The notes: generated by a model from the letters alone, not told the origin. Shown: positions 33,266 to 46,654, counted from the stretch's first letter. The stretch is DNA of 64,000 nt from Dama dama (GCF_033118175.1 NC_083701.1:56495001-56559000); one strand, 5' to 3'. Numbers and translations are program-made.

Positions 33266-33575
33266 TTCAGTTCAGTTCAGTTCAGTTGCTCAGTCATATC
33301 CGACTCTGCAACCCCATGGACTGCAGCACACCAGGCTTCCCTGTCCATCACCAACTCCCAGAGTTAACTCAGGTTCATGTCCATTGAGTCGGTGATGCCA
33401 TCTACCCATCTCATCCTCTGTTGTTCCCTTCTCCTCCTGCCTTTGATCTTTCCCAGCATCAGGGTCTTTTCAAATGAGTAAATTCTTCACATCAGATGGC
33501 AAAGTATTGGAGTTTCAGCTTCAGCATCAGTCCTCCAACGAAAATTCAGGACTGATTTCCTTTAGGATGAACTGG
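33266..33575 (-). mobile_element. BovB LINE 3' end
   Basis: Reverse BovB from three 'gttca' repeats through 'ccttctcctcctgcctttga' to 'ctttaggatgaactggttt', about 310 bases. Confidence 0.92.
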
Positions 33576-33639
33576 TTTACATACTACCTATGTGATCTAC
33601 TTAATATTCATGAAAATTGACTTGCTTTATGAAAATTGC

Positions 33640-34600
33640 CAACAAATATATTAACAAGTGCTCGAGAGCACTAGTCATGAGAAATATAAATTAAGACCAC
33701 TTCACACTCAAAACAGAACCACCAGAATGGCTAAAATGTCAAAGATGTGACATGAAGTGTAGTGATGAAATGCAATTGGAATTCTGGGACATTGATGGTG
33801 GAGACCACTCTGGGCAAATTCCTGCCACGATCTTAGCTGAAGGCATGCATCTTTTGAGTCACTCATTATATTCTTAGTATTTATCCTACACAAATACAGA
33901 CATATTCACCAAAAGGCCCAATCAGGAATATTCATAGAAGCACTATTTATGAATACATAAATATCAAAAAACAGCCCAAATGTCTTACCAACAGTAGAAA
34001 TGGGTAAATAGGTTGTGATAATACTCATAAAATGGAATTTCATACAGCTCTGGAAATGAAAGAACTACAATTGCTTGTAATGACATGGATGGGTCTCATA
34101 AAAATAATGTTGAGCAAAAGGAGACAAAGGCTTATGCTATAGAACTCAATTTATATAAAATTCAGATAGAACTATCAAACTCTCTATGCTATTAAAACTG
34201 TGGATAGTGGGGAGTTATTACATTGATGGGCTTTCCAAGTGGTATACTGTTAAAGAATCCACCTGCTAATGCAGGAGGTACAAGAGACACAGGTTTGATC
34301 TCTGGATTGGGAAGATCCCCTGAAGAAAGAAACGGCAACCCACTCCAGTATTCTTGCCTGGAAAATCCCAGGGACAGGAGAGCCTGGCCATGGGGTTGCA
34401 AAGAGTTGGACATGACTGAGCTATTGAGCACACCCATTACATTGACAGAGACATGAATGGCTTTCTGGGACTCTGGGACTGTTCTGTTTCCTGATCTGGG
34501 TTCTGGGTACCAGGATGTGTTTACTTTGTGAAAATCTAATCATCTACAGTTTCTGCATCTTTTCTGAGTATACACTATACTCCAATAGAGTCTCCATTGG
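33640..34600 (+). mobile_element. Old L1 (L1M-type) 3' end with nested Bov-tA
   Basis: 'accaccagaatggctaaaat', 'aacagcccaaatgtcttacc', 'gacatggatgggtctcataa' and 'caatttatataaaattcaga' follow the order of an old L1 ORF2 end and 3' UTR. It is much more diverged than the other L1 copies. A Bov-tA interrupts it at 34227. Confidence 0.75.
34227..34435 (+). mobile_element. Bov-tA SINE nested in L1M
   Basis: Head ('gggctttccaagtggtatac') and body to 'ggacatgactgagctattga'. A perfect 10-bp duplication, attacattga, lies at 34217-34226 and 34436-34445. A short internal deletion joins 'gagcctggcc' to 'atggggttgc'. Confidence 0.95.
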
Positions 34601-34834
34601 AAATTGGCTGAATTTTTAACTTATTCATTTAAAATCAAGATTATATATAGTTACTGAATAGCTGCTTATCCCAAAGCAGTAAGAAAAAAGAAACAGAATG
34701 ATTGGGGACAATAAAAAGAAACAGAATGGAAGTCTTGCCTCCACCCTCCCAAAGACGGCCAGAGTAGAGTGAATCTAAAGAAGAACCCTTTCCTCACTGG
34801 GTTGGCTGTACCTCATCCCCCTGCTTTCCATGAA

Positions 34835-35345
34835 CTGAAAGGGGCTATTCATTTATTCCTTGAAAGGCTACTTTGCATCAGCTAATATTTTTGGACCAGG
34901 AACACACAGCAAACACAAAGGGGCAAAATATCTGCCATCATGGAATCCTTATTCTCATGGAGGAAGACAAATAATAAGTAACAAAACAAACAAATATATA
35001 ACCAATCAGGTGGTGAAAAATGCTGTGGATTAAAACAGAGTAAAAGGGACAGCAAGCAAAGGTGTCCAAGCGTACTGTTACATAAAGGACAGCCAATGGA
35101 GGGCTCTCAGACCATCAGACTTTTGAAAAGAGACCTGAAGGAAGAAATCGTGAGCAATTTGGGGAGCAGTATTTCAGCAAATGGGGAACTTGTTTTTCTG
35201 TGTTAGAGGAACAAAGTGACTGGAGGAGAGAAGCAGGAGATGAGGTCAACAAGATGCCCCCATCAACAAGAAGGGGGGCAGGGGAAAGAGGACAGATTAT
35301 ATAGAGCTTCAGGGTCATTTAAGAATGAGGCCAGGAGAGGGTCTG
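34835..35345 (-). repeat. L2 LINE 3' region, antisense
   Basis: The reverse L2 3' end and ORF end: 'cagcaaacacaaaggggcaa', 'tattctcatggaggaagaca', 'aggtggtgaaaaatgctgtg', then 'acagattatatagagcttca' and 'ggagagggtctgatccaagg' occur in order. Confidence 0.7.
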
Positions 35346-35956
35346 ATCCAAGGAGGCATGTACGATGACTGTATTTTAAAACACTTTGTTTGCTTTGCTG
35401 AAATCAGGTTGAAGGCTGTATCTCCAAGTTAAGCAAACTGCATGCAATGACCTTCAAAGAGTCAACACCAAAAATCACTTAGAATACCACATACTTGAGC
35501 AGACCGGGTTTTACTTTGCCGAGGATTATGTACTTATTAATGCTGTGATCCTTCAACATCACCATTCTTGTCCGAGTCTGGAGTTTATGTACTGTAGCTA
35601 AAAGTTACAGTAGTACTATGAGCAGCATTAAGATTAATAAGAAATAAAGTGAAGGTCATCGAGGCAACAACTTTGATTTGTTCCAATGTGGTTTTCCAGA
35701 GAAGCACACTTAGGCACACAAAGATGTAGACTATGCTGAAAATATATTAAACCCGAGAAACTCTAAGAAATCACCAATATTTGACCATTTTCACCTACAG
35801 AAATGTTAATTCTCTATAGGGCATTTTACAAACTTTATTTCAAGATCAAACTTGAATTTCAGCATAAAGCAAGTTTTTTTTTGGGGGGGGGGTGGAAGAG
35901 GGGGTGTGAAGGAGTAGGGATTGAAAAGAAAGGTGCTACATTTTACTAAAAGAAAT
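35346..35956. other. Unassigned sequence with T9G10 tract
   Basis: No element recognised. A T9 run followed by G10 sits at 35874-35892, with GGGGG nearby at about 35900. Confidence 0.5.
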
Positions 35957-35969
35957 CCAACTGCTCTTT

Positions 35970-36181
35970 GCATGTGTGAATGCTTTGTCGCTCAGTCCTG
36001 TCCAACTCTTTGCAACCCCAGGGACTGTAGCCTGCCAGACTCCTCTGTCCATGGAATTTTCAAGGCAAAAATACTGGAATGGGTTGTCATTTCCTTCTCC
36101 AGGGCATCTTCCCAACACAGGTATCAAACTCACTTCTCCTGCATTAGCAGGCAGATTCTTGACCAGAGTCACCTGAGGAGC
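35970..36181 (-). mobile_element. Bov-tA SINE
   Basis: 'gtcgctcagtcctgtccaac' to 'gagtcacctgaggagc'. A perfect 13-bp duplication, ccaactgctcttt, lies at 35957-35969 and 36182-36194. Confidence 0.96.
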
Positions 36182-36194
36182 CCAACTGCTCTTT

Positions 36195-37109
36195 AGTTCT
36201 CAGCAAATATTGTTTTCAAGATGTAAATGTGACAAGTTTTATCTTCAATCCACACAGCAAACTATTGCATCACCAGAAACTGCTTACATTTTATGCTGGC
36301 ATGTTTTAGAACTGATCAGAGTTGCTAAATTTATGTCTCACACTAGAGAACATCAGCAATGAATCTTAAATGTTTGATAAAGGGCTTAATTAATGAAATT
36401 CTCTATCAATTCAAATACCTAAGTACTCTACAAATCCTTTTATAGCTTCGGGAATAAGCAAAGGACAAAGGCAAGCAGTCTATATTTTCTGTATTTTCCC
36501 TCTTCTTTCTGGTCTTTCCCACCAGACACTCACCCCAATCAAAACTTGAAGGTGTCATGTTTTCACTGTTGTTGACGGAGTCTGGAATGCTGCTAGTAGG
36601 TTTGTGGGCTTGCTTAAGGAAAGACTTCTATTTGCATGATCTTAGAAAGGAGAACTGTGTGGGTAACTGAATTATTCCTTTAAGGATTCTAAAAATGACT
36701 ACTGTGGTTGACAAGGAAACCTGCTAAATGCTACCTTCGATTTCCATATTTCATGAAAGGGGAAGTCTTTGTAAATTTTTAACAATGTTCTTAATTAAAT
36801 GTGTTAAACAAATGTAAATATAGCATAATGGCCTATGTAGGTGTATGGGAGTAATAAATGAAACACTACAACTAGAGACAAAAAGATCTCTCAATAGATA
36901 CCAAGAGGATCTTTGTTTAATGTGCTTTGCATCACTAAAGGAAAAATAACTGTCGACATCATAGAAGGGGAAAAGGAACTGAATAAAAAGAGGCATTCCC
37001 CCCTTGGCACGGCTTCGACAGGCAGACCGCCTTGTGTTTCATCACCTGTGCCTTTTCTTATCCCTATGTTCTTGTGAACAGAAAAGAATTATTCCTACTC
37101 CTCCAAACA
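36195..37109. other. Unassigned intronic sequence
   Basis: No recognisable repeat or exon; an 81-codon minus-strand frame (36751-36996) has no domain support. Confidence 0.45.
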
Positions 37110-37510
37110 TGTATTCCAATACTTTCTTTCATCATCGTAACAAAGTGAGTGAGTGAGGTCGCTCAGTCATGCCCGACTCTTTGTAACTCCATGGACTGTA
37201 GCCTACCAGGCTCCTCTGACCATAGGATTTTCCAGGCAAGAGTACTGGAGTGGGTTGCCATTTCCTTTTCCAGAGGATCTTCCCAACCCAAGGATCGAAC
37301 CCAGGTCTCCTGCACAGTAGGCAGACGCTTTACCGTCTGAGCCACCAGGGAAATCCTCATGGTAACAAGGTTGGACATTTTTCTTAGACTCAGTTTCTTC
37401 ATCTATAAAATGGGGGTAAAACAGAACCAGGAAGGTTCTGAGGACTAAGTAAATATCCTATGGAAAAGTACCTAGCATAGCACCTGCATGGAATGCAAGC
37501 TCCAATCTCT
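37110..37510 (+). repeat. MIR SINE, sense, interrupted by Bov-tA
   Basis: Right of the SINE, 'gactcagtttcttcatctat' and 'aaaatgggggtaaaacagaa' are a clear sense MIR core; the part left of the SINE is short. Confidence 0.65.
37144..37357 (-). mobile_element. Bov-tA SINE nested in MIR
   Basis: 'gaggtcgctcagtcatgccc' to 'gagccaccagggaaatcct'. The flanks catcgtaacaa (37133-37143) and catggtaacaa (37358-37368) match at 10 of 11 positions. Confidence 0.95.
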
Positions 37511-37577
37511 TTAAGGGGATATAATTTTGTTCACACTTCTATGGATGCTGAGGAAATGATATCAACTTCTGCACAAT

Positions 37578-37643
37578 TTTTAAAAACTTTTTATTTTATA
37601 TTGGAGTATAGCCATACATATACAGGTATCCATTCTTCCCCGG
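37578..37643 (-). repeat. L1 3' terminus scrap with internal deletion
   Basis: 'ctttttattttatattggag' matches the reverse end of the artiodactyl L1 3' UTR, then jumps at 'agcc' to 'atacatatacaggtatccat', which lies about 60 bases further on in the element as I remember it. Confidence 0.75.
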
Positions 37644-37644
37644 G

Positions 37645-37843
37645 GCTTCCCTGGTAGTTCAGTTGGTAAAGAATCTTCCTGCAGTGCAGGAGACCCAGGT
37701 TCAATCCCTGGGTCAGGAAGATCCCCTGGAGGAGGAAATGGCAACCACTCCAGTATTCTTGCCTGGAAAATCCCACAGACAGAAGAGCCTGGCAGGCTAC
37801 AGTCCATGGAATCATGAAGAGTCGGACATGACTGAGCACACAT
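37645..37843 (+). mobile_element. Bov-tA SINE
   Basis: Well-preserved head ('cttccctggtagttcagttg') and body to 'gtcggacatgactgagcaca'. It abuts the L1 scrap. No duplication was found. Confidence 0.92.
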
Positions 37844-38629
37844 GCAGAAGGAAGGAACTTATGTTGACTTTAATAGAAACATAAGAAATCTTTCACTCAT
37901 TTCAAGATAACAGAGTAGAATTCATGAATATTTTGGCTAAGGGCTTAATGGACATCCCGGAGCCCAGAGCTCGTGCCAACAGTGAGTGAACGGCTTTAAG
38001 CTGTTCATCACACAGGACTTCTGCCCAAGATGTGGGTCAATCCTCTATTTCAACAGCTTTCACCAAGGAGAAGCTTGCTCTAAACTTCTTCATATTTAGC
38101 CCTTTATTACCCTGGTTTATTACCCATCATATTCTTCTGGTCTTACCTTTCATTTCCATCTCACACTGTGGGCTTTTCACCTTCCCATCATCTCCACTCT
38201 TCCATCATCTTCCCTTTAAGTCATTACCAAGCAGTACTTTTCATCTTTCTTTGTCTGTTATGCTTTTCATTTTTTAACAATTTTGTTAACTTGTTTGACT
38301 ACTGCATGATAGAACTCTACCTTAAGCCTGAACTAAACTCTGGTATGACTTACGTATGTAAGAAAAACATATTTTCATGTAACTGGAGTTCTTAACTGGA
38401 ATTACTTCTCTCCCATCAAGTGGAATTTAAATTTTACCTTCATGATAATTAATCAGATATGTTCCTGAGCTCTGCAGCTACCTGAGAAAAAAGTGAACCT
38501 CCTATTATCATTTACTATATAGTATTAGGATGCCTGTAGCAATAATGGAAACCATTGGGGAAATCTACTATAGTATAATGGGAATATTCCCTAGGTCATA
38601 GGAAAAGTTTGGTTGGGAGGCTAAAACTT
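37844..38629. other. Unassigned intronic sequence
   Basis: No element recognised; 38020-38280 is pyrimidine-rich with an 81-codon frame of no known domain. Confidence 0.45.
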
Positions 38630-38860
38630 AGGGAAGCTGGAATCCAACCAGGATATTTGGCTCTAACATTCACCAGCCATGTAACTTTGGACAAGAGCTT
38701 TGACTGTCTGGGTCTCTATTTTCTTACTCATAATGGTGGTATTCATACTATATGTCTGCTTGACTCACGAAAGTTATTGTGAACAGAAAATGTGTTAATG
38801 AAAGCACATTGTAAAACCCCACAGAACTCCGCAGTACACAGCAGTAGCTATACAAAATCA
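38630..38860 (+). repeat. MIR SINE, sense
   Basis: 'cagccatgtaactttggaca' followed by 'tgggtctctattttcttact' and 'cataatggtggtattcatac' fits the MIR core. Confidence 0.65.
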
Positions 38861-40085
38861 CTCTTTGCCCAATTCACTTGCTCTATACTTAAGCGAACGT
38901 ACATGTACACACACATACATGGATGCATGTGAATGGCTGTGCCCCAAGGACTCAACGCTTGTGGTCCTTTCCAGTCATTTCCAACAAGAAGACCATCTGT
39001 GATTTGCACAACTCATTACTGGTAGCAAAGCTGTCTCCTTGCTTCCTAAAAGAGCTAATGCAAGGATATTTTTTAAAGTAGTAAAGTTGCTGAGAATGCA
39101 GATTTTCCAAGTTGGATACTGTGTGCTGCAAAAATGTCAAGTCACTGAAAAAGAGCTTTTGAGAGCAAGTGCCTGAAGAATTTTCACACTGCAAAATTAA
39201 GGGCTTTTGTTATCCCTTGTACAGTTTGACTAAAAATCAGCAGCTAAGAACAAACCACAAAACCAGCAAAAAACAAGCAGATTCAGAAATCCAACCAGAA
39301 GAAATGACAAATTGGAGAAACCTATGCATTAAAACAAGAAAACAATCCTTTGGGGTATAGAGTATGCCAATTACAGCCTGCTCAGTTACAGCTGTAGCCA
39401 AACTATTTATTTTTTGTGCCCTTACAAACAAGGATTAAGACAGAAAATATCATTAACATGGGATCACAAATTACACAATCTTCTTTTACAACTCACCAAT
39501 GCAAAAGTTTCAACAGAAGTATCCTTCGGGAGTGCAAATTGGCATTGGAACCATTAATGGGAGAGCAAAACCAGATACCTTGCTATAATAAGATGTTTCT
39601 AGCCCTGTATTCATTCTAAGAGATTGATGCTGTCCTATCTTGGAGATTCAGAGAACAGAAAGTTCAAGAATTGAGTCAAAGGTGCAAAGATATGTAGAAA
39701 TGGTTTGCTAAAAATTCTCTTATTAAATGCAACTGAATTCAACTCTGTGAAGAGCAAGGCCAGTTGTATATAATATCAACCATATAGAAGCATACATGAA
39801 TCCATTGCTGTCATAACAAATTTATAACAAAAATACTAGAAATTAAATCCAACACCCATCTGCCTCTACAGAGTTCAATAAACCCTAAAGTAAACAGTTA
39901 GCCTTTCTTAATGGACCCTTCATGAAAAAGACACTCAAATCCTCAAAGATTGCCAGCTGCTTTATTTATACCAACGCAGAGAAAAGAGGCTGAAGAGAAA
40001 CATTTTTCATCAGGATACTCACCATCAGATCAACTGAATTCCTACATTCAGAGAAATTCAGTCTGTTCACTATTTCACTCCTAGA
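38861..40085. other. Unassigned intronic sequence
   Basis: AT-rich; frames of 60-80 codons on both strands at 38952-39619 have no recognisable domain, and the paired sense/antisense openness reflects low stop density. Confidence 0.45.
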
Positions 40086-40094
40086 ACTTAGCAT

Positions 40095-40301
40095 GCGTGC
40101 ATGTGTGCTTAGTCATTTCAGTCGTGTCTGACTCTGCGACCCCGTGAACTGCAGCCAGCTAGGCTCCTCTACCCATGGGATTTCTCCAGGTAAGAACACT
40201 GGAGTGGACTGCCAAGCCTTCTGCCAGGAGATCTTTTCAACTCAGGGATCAAACCCGTCTCTTAATGTCTCCTGCATTGGCAGGCACCTGGGAAGCCCAG
40301 G
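40095..40301 (-). mobile_element. Bov-tA SINE
   Basis: 'gtgcttagtcatttcagtcg' to 'gcaggcacctgggaagccc'. The 9-bp duplication acttagcat lies at 40086-40094 and 40302-40310. The head has lost about 20 bases near 40285. Confidence 0.95.
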
Positions 40302-40486
40302 ACTTAGCATATAGAAAGAACTTTATAAATAAACTGTTAAATGAATGAGTGGTTTCATGATGGGAAAAAGCTGCAAGAGATAATACAAAAATGCAAGCAA
40401 CTTCATGTATAAAGTCTATGAAAATAAGCTAAAAGAGTAACTAATTTTGGACAGTTTGGGGGCAGGTGTAATAATCAATTTAGTAC

Positions 40487-40765
40487 TGCTGCTGCTGCTG
40501 CTAAGTCACTTCAGTCCTGTCCAACTCTGTGTGACCCCCATAGACAGTCAACCCAACAGGCTCCCCCGTCTCTGTGATTCTCCGGGCAAGAACACTGGAG
40601 TGGGTTGCCATTTCCTTCTCCAATGCGTGAAAGTGGAAAGTGAAAGTGAAGTCGCTCAGTCGTGTCCGACTCTTAGCATCCCCATGGACTGCAGCCTACC
40701 AGGCTCCTCCATCCATGGGATTTTCCAGGCAAGAGTACTGGAGTGGGGTGCCATTGCCTTCTCTG
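40487..40765 (-). mobile_element. BOV-A2 dimeric SINE
   Basis: A GCT-repeat tail, two BovA monomers and the GAAAGTGGAAAGTGAAAG linker near 40630. A perfect 11-bp duplication, caatttagtac, lies at 40476-40486 and 40766-40776. Confidence 0.96.
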
Positions 40766-40776
40766 CAATTTAGTAC

Positions 40777-43069
40777 ATCCCCACTCAATCATGGTAGCTT
40801 TGAAGCTTAGACAAAGGAAATTATTCCACCTCCATTATCAGCAGTATAATAAATTGGAGCATTTCTTTTTTCACTAAATTTAGCCTTGTAATTTCTAAAA
40901 ATACACTCTGCAGTCTTGATAAATTGACATCCCTGTGCAAAAATTTCAGTGGTGGCAAGAAGAAGTGAAAAGATCAAGGACTCTGTAATAAAAAATTTGG
41001 GTTCAAGTTCAGGATCTACTGATTTTAAGTAATCTAATATTAAATAATTTTCTTAATTTGAAGTTCTACTTTATATTTTTGATCATTCATTAAAAATTTG
41101 CATATTATCTTTCTACTACAAAGTTTCAAAAAATTAAGTCAACAGTATTAATAGTAAAATTTTTATGAGCGTCCCCTTCCATGTACTTTCCAATCATACC
41201 ACTATATTGAAAGCATTCACTTTGAAATTACACAAATTTCCAATTTATTTCAGTTTTTGCCTTGGAACTTCAAAGCCTTTCAACTGGAAAATCCTGGAAG
41301 TAGAAACACATTATGCAAATCCAAAGATTAGGGCTTCAATGATTTGGAAGTCAAATTCTTATAAATGTTGAACAGTCTCCTGTAATAATCCACAGAGATA
41401 GAATTTAATTTTATTACCTTTGATTAAATGATTTGCAACATGCTATTGCCACATCGAGTGCATTCTGTTTATTCATCTTAGGAGGAAGGAATCAGAATAA
41501 ATAAGCACTATTTTAAGACTTTAGGCATCTATCCAACATTGCTGATTAAAGGAATCTATTTTTAACAGGACCTCCTATTACAAACTATCTGTATAATGCA
41601 TATAGACTAGCTGATTAAAATGTAGTTTTGCCTATGCACAATGTAAGGCAACTCCAAACTTAATCAAGATAGCTTCTGTAGGTAACAATAATCTGGGGCA
41701 AAACCCAATGGTTTACAGTTAAAATGCAAAGGTAGAACAACAGTCTCCTGTGTTAATTTCCCAAAATGAATACATGATAAACAGGAAAAGAAGTTACAAA
41801 AATATAGGTCTCTCACTTACATGTTAATTCAGAAGCTTAAGCAAAAATCACTCCATTTAATTCATTGTTTCTTTACCTCTTTAAACCAACCTGTCCTGTT
41901 GATGAATATTAAAAAATCCTCAAGTCATTCTACATATTTTCAAATAAAAATGATGCTTGGTGGGTTTTACATTTAAGATTGCATATTGATTTTATTCTTG
42001 TTTGAAAAGGAGTTTTTTAAACTGCCCCATGTAGATTCTAATTACCTAGTAAAATACAGCACACCGTGCCCCCTCAATTTGAGGATCACTGGGAAATCTG
42101 TTATAATTTTCTTCAATTCACATAATAGTGGTTTAACACACAATGGTTATAAAGTATTTTCCCAACACAACAAAGTTGGATTTTAACCTTCTTCAGATAA
42201 ACATACAATAAATGTTTAAAATTACATTAAATAAGTCACTGGTCTTCTTCACAGTGACAACTCTATAAACCTACATTTACCTTTCCCCATTATTTATAAA
42301 CATTTTCCTATTATAGAAAAGGGTATGATCCTCCTCTGATTAAAACTAACCTCTCCATGTGTTTTCTGAATCCAACTGCATCCTTTCTTCATCCCCGCGG
42401 TTTCAATGTATTAACCATTCTCTTCCCTGTGAAAATCCTGAATCAACTGACCAATAAGGATGGGAGTCAGGGAGCCCATTCCAAGCTGGCAGCCTGGAGC
42501 AACAGGGGTCCTGGTGAGGCTACCCCATGTTCAGAGAACATCATGAGGATGCCGTGGGCATCGTGTCCCAAAGAGAGAAGGCAGAGGAGGTGGGGGCCAG
42601 ACCCCTGCAGTCCTTTCCACGGTCTGAGAAGTCACTCTTCTTTCTCTGGTGAGGCAGAGATACAGAGAGCCCAAGATCTCTTCTAAATCCTTCAGAAAAG
42701 AAGGAAGTCTATTTTACACACACAAGAAGGGATGCAAGCAAGGCAGAGAAGATTCCTGCTACATTGCTTTCTCAACTGCATGCCTAGGTTATCTGCTTCC
42801 ATCCTGGTCTTGAATCTCCCACCTGCATTCAACCAGGCGCTAATAACATCTCCCATTGCTTCAAGAAGTCCTTTTCTGCCTTAGGTTACCATCCCATTTC
42901 TGGATTTCCCTTCTCTGTTTCACAGCACAGCTTCACTTATTCATTACTGCACAATCCTCCCCAATACTACCTCACCCCAGTGCTCTCACAGAACAATTCA
43001 TTGTGGTCTTCAATCATTTCACACAGTCAAAGGTTACTTTCTTGGTTTTTATCATTCTTAGACCTAAAA
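40777..43069. other. Long, largely unassigned stretch
   Basis: No clear element. 42345-42700 is GC-richer than its surroundings and carries a 109-codon plus-strand frame (42357-42686) with no known domain and no supporting splice sites. A faint MIR-like piece may lie near 40960-41050. Confidence 0.45.
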
Positions 43070-43270
43070 TAGCAGGAGCACAAAGGGTAAGATCATGGAC
43101 TCTGGATGGAGTTAGGAGCCTGGGTCTAAAACCTGACTCCTTATTATGGGATCTATGGGGAAATTACTTAATCTCTCCACAGTTTGTAAAATGAAGTTAA
43201 TAACTGTATTTACCTTGAAGGATTATTAAAAGGGTAACTTCATCCATATAAATATTTTCAATGTGATTTG
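43070..43270 (+). repeat. MIR SINE, sense
   Basis: 'gatcatggactctggatgga', 'acttaatctctccacagttt' and 'ttaccttgaaggattattaa' follow MIR order. Confidence 0.7.
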
Positions 43271-43429
43271 TACTAGTACACCTAAGTATTCAACTTTTTT
43301 TTAGATGTCCCCTTTACATTGAAACATTTTAGCTTAGAGACCCTGACACATGACACTTCTAAGATTGCTTTTTTCCACCATTCCTTAAAAAGTTGCTTTT
43401 TTTTTTTTCCTCTTTCAACCTTAAGTTCT

Positions 43430-44580
43430 GGAATATCCAGGGGACTAAAAGAACTGGGCCTCCCTCTGCTTTGCATTCACTATTTCCCTAAATATTCTCA
43501 TCTATTCCCTTGGAAGAAAGATTTCTATGCTGAAAACTCCCATATTTATACCTCCAGCCCACACTTTCCCCAGAACAGCAAACTTAAATATATAACTAGC
43601 TACTTGGCATTATCCATTATCTATGGCACTTCTTAAACTCACCATGTCCATGTCCCTAAACAAATTCTTGATCCCTAAATTCACCCCGATCTCCCTTCCT
43701 CTCTTCTTCATCTGCAAATGGCACCAACACCTCCAATTATTCAAGCCCCCAAACTGGAAGCTATATTTGTGTCCATCCTTTTCAACAGTCTACACTTCTA
43801 ATTTATCAGCAAATTTTCTCTGTCCTGCCTTCAAATTACACCTTAAGCCTCCCTCCTTCTCTCCATCTCCACTACCACCTCCCTGGTCAGCAGCCCTTTG
43901 GGTTACTGCCACAGTCTCCATGTCGGTCCCTCTGTTAGACTTTCCTCTCTTCCCTCCTTTTCTTACAGCAGCCAAAATAAGCATGTTAGGCCTAAAAGAG
44001 ACAGGCTGTTTCCTTGCTTTAAAGCACTGAATGGCTCCCCACTATGATATGATGAAATTCTAAACTTCTTTCCATGGTCCATAAGGTCCTATATGTCTCC
44101 ATCCCATCATTCATCTGGGGCTATTCTTCCTGCTCATGTGCTGGTCACATTGGTGTCCTTCAAGGTTCGTGAGCACGCCAAGTTCTTTCCTGCCTCAGGA
44201 CCTTTGCACATGCTCCCTCTGCCCATGACTGACTGAAAAGCACTTTGAGTTGTTGGTTGCTTCTCATTTTTTAAGTCTCCTCAGAAAAACCATCCCACAT
44301 GATTCTAAGTAGGTTGTCTTCTGTCTCCTACCTTCCAGCCCCACTGAAGCTGTTCTCTGGTGTTCTGCCCATCTGCTTCTCATTGTATTTATTTAACCAA
44401 GTCTAATGATACATTTGTTCATGTGTCCTTTTCTCTGTTCTGTCTCTCTCATGTCACGGTTCACTCTGGTGGGCCTGGAAGCATGAATCCTTTATCCACC
44501 TACCATGCGCCTTGCACAGTAAGTACACACCAAAAATATTTACTATACGAATAAGTGAATCGGTGAATAAATGAATAAAT
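43430..44580 (+). repeat. L2 LINE, about 1.1 kb
   Basis: The longest L2 in the window: ORF-end segments ('tttatacctccagcccacac', 'cctgccttcaaattacacct', 'ccactaccacctccctggtc', 'ctcaggacctttgcacatgc') continue into the 3' end ('gtaagtacacaccaaaaata' and a degenerate 'gaataaatgaataaat' tail). The 135-codon frame at 43623-44030 is only this L2 read in its old ORF direction. Confidence 0.78.
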
Positions 44581-46654
44581 TATCCCTCTGCACTGACTCC
44601 AGACATGAATTTACTCAGAAGACTTATAGAACGTGAGGTTATGTTTATTCTCTCCAAATTCTTTCCTTTTCAGTTTGTCTCAGTCACAGTGTCCCAAATC
44701 TTTCTTAAGAAATTATCGTCACATCTCTTTGGTTAGAAAACCACAATATTCATAGCAGTTATCTGAAAGGAGAGCTGTCTCCTGATCTATGAGCTGGACT
44801 AATTTTGAAAGCTGAAAATTATGGTTGAATGCATCATCTAAGAAACAGGCTTGAGCCAAAAGATCCATTTAAACTTGTGTTGATAAACTGGCATTGTGCT
44901 AATGGGCATTTCACTCCTGTATTTTCCGGGTCTCATATTTTTGCAGCTGGTAAATTACATTAGCAGAAAAGTCAAATGGAGATTGAATGCAGAGAAGCAA
45001 AGTATTACATATTAATGAACCAGAGAAAAAGGGCAGTAGAAAAAAATATATTCATATATATGTTAATTTCTAATTACATTAAGGACTGATAGAAATCCCT
45101 ACATAACTCTATTTGAAATAGTATATTCAGTCAGTCATCATTAAAGAATAAGAAATAAAATCTGATGATGGAAAAAAGTGGCAACGTATATTTAATTATA
45201 GATTGGAGAACCTTTAAAATCTGTAGGGAGACTGAGTTCAACCACATAATTTCACAGTGGCATTAATGGAACTAATATTTCTTGAGCTCAGGCTGTATGT
45301 TAGGTAAATAGCCAATTATTGCCTTAAATTTGTCCACCATAAGCTACTTGAGGACAGGAAATGCCTTATTCATATTTGAGCCACCACTGCCCTGACAGGC
45401 ACACAGGAACCACCATTAAAGGCTTGACTTCATCTTGGGATAAACTGAAGGAATAGGTACATACAAATGCCCCAGGAAAGACTGCCTTTGTGCCTTCTTA
45501 TGAACCCTTAGTTGCTTTCTATCACCAATCTGGTAATGGCAGTACAGCACTCTTCTGGGCTTCTTTTCAGACCAATGTTCTCAACTAGATTCTGCCATAA
45601 CTGGGAATAAACCTGACTTAACACACTTAACCTGAACCTCATCATTCTCATCTGTACCATGCTGGATATTACCCCTGTGATATTTGCCTAACATGTTTAT
45701 ATGTCTTTGTGTTCCCCAACATCTGCTGATTCCCATCTATGTTCAAGGCATAGTAGTAGATTTCAGCAATCTTACTTGCCAGCATCAATACTCTGCATTT
45801 TGTTAGGCATTTAAAGTCAATGTTTTCTCTTATCAGGTGAGATATTTCATGAGTTCTTTGTAGTTCACTCCTTACTGGAGATCCCTCCTCTGAGGTTTCT
45901 TCTTTATGAGTGAATCCAAATCGTCCCCCTGGGTCCTAACAGTTCCTATCCCAGGCCTCCATGTACACTATCACATTATTTTTGCTGGGGTTATGGCCCT
46001 CCCCTAGATAGCCCTCTCAGACAAGATCTAAGACTCTCTCAGGCCAACTCTCTCTCTCTGCTATGGCCACATCTTGCTGATAACAAACACTCCTTGCCCT
46101 GCAGATTTTAGCACATTCATGAGATGGCAGCTCTTTGTATCCCAGTGTCAGATTCTCCCTACTCTTCAATTTCTCTCGGTTGAGTCAAAGTTGAACCCAT
46201 TGTTTCCCCATGTTCTCAGTGAAGCCCCCCATACAGATTTAAGGTGAGGTTGGGGGGTTGGATAGGACCAGATTCCCAGAACATCAGTAGCTCTCTCTAA
46301 AAACCCTGTTCTAATCTCCACACAGTTATAATGGCTGGTGGTGGGCGGTCAGCTGAGAGTCACAGAAGCAGTCCTTGATCATCAACTTATCAAATCTCAA
46401 TTAGGTGGTCTCATAGTTCATTTAAAATGAGTAACAGGTGTCTTCTCAGATCCAGCTGAACCACAGATAATGTCTAATTTTAACTTCCTGCTACCTTCAT
46501 TAACCATTCTTAAGGTCATTGCTCTCTAACTAAGAAAGGGTTGGAACCACCAAAGAAGGTAGTGATAGAATGGAGCCGTCCTTTAATTTCAGGAACTCTT
46601 TCTAATTAAATATCATATACACACACATATATATTTAAATTGATTTTCAGCATA
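44581..46654. other. Mostly unassigned intronic sequence
   Basis: A probable L2 3' end lies at 45335-45450 ('aagctacttgaggacaggaa'). No other element or exon is recognised. 45890-46080 has several CT-rich runs. Confidence 0.45.

Noticed and set aside
42357..42686. 109-codon plus-strand frame in a GC-richer stretch
   Set aside because: No domain, splice sites or codon pattern to support a gene; higher GC alone lowers stop density.
43623..44030. 135-codon plus-strand frame
   Set aside because: Lies inside an L2 element and follows its old coding direction.
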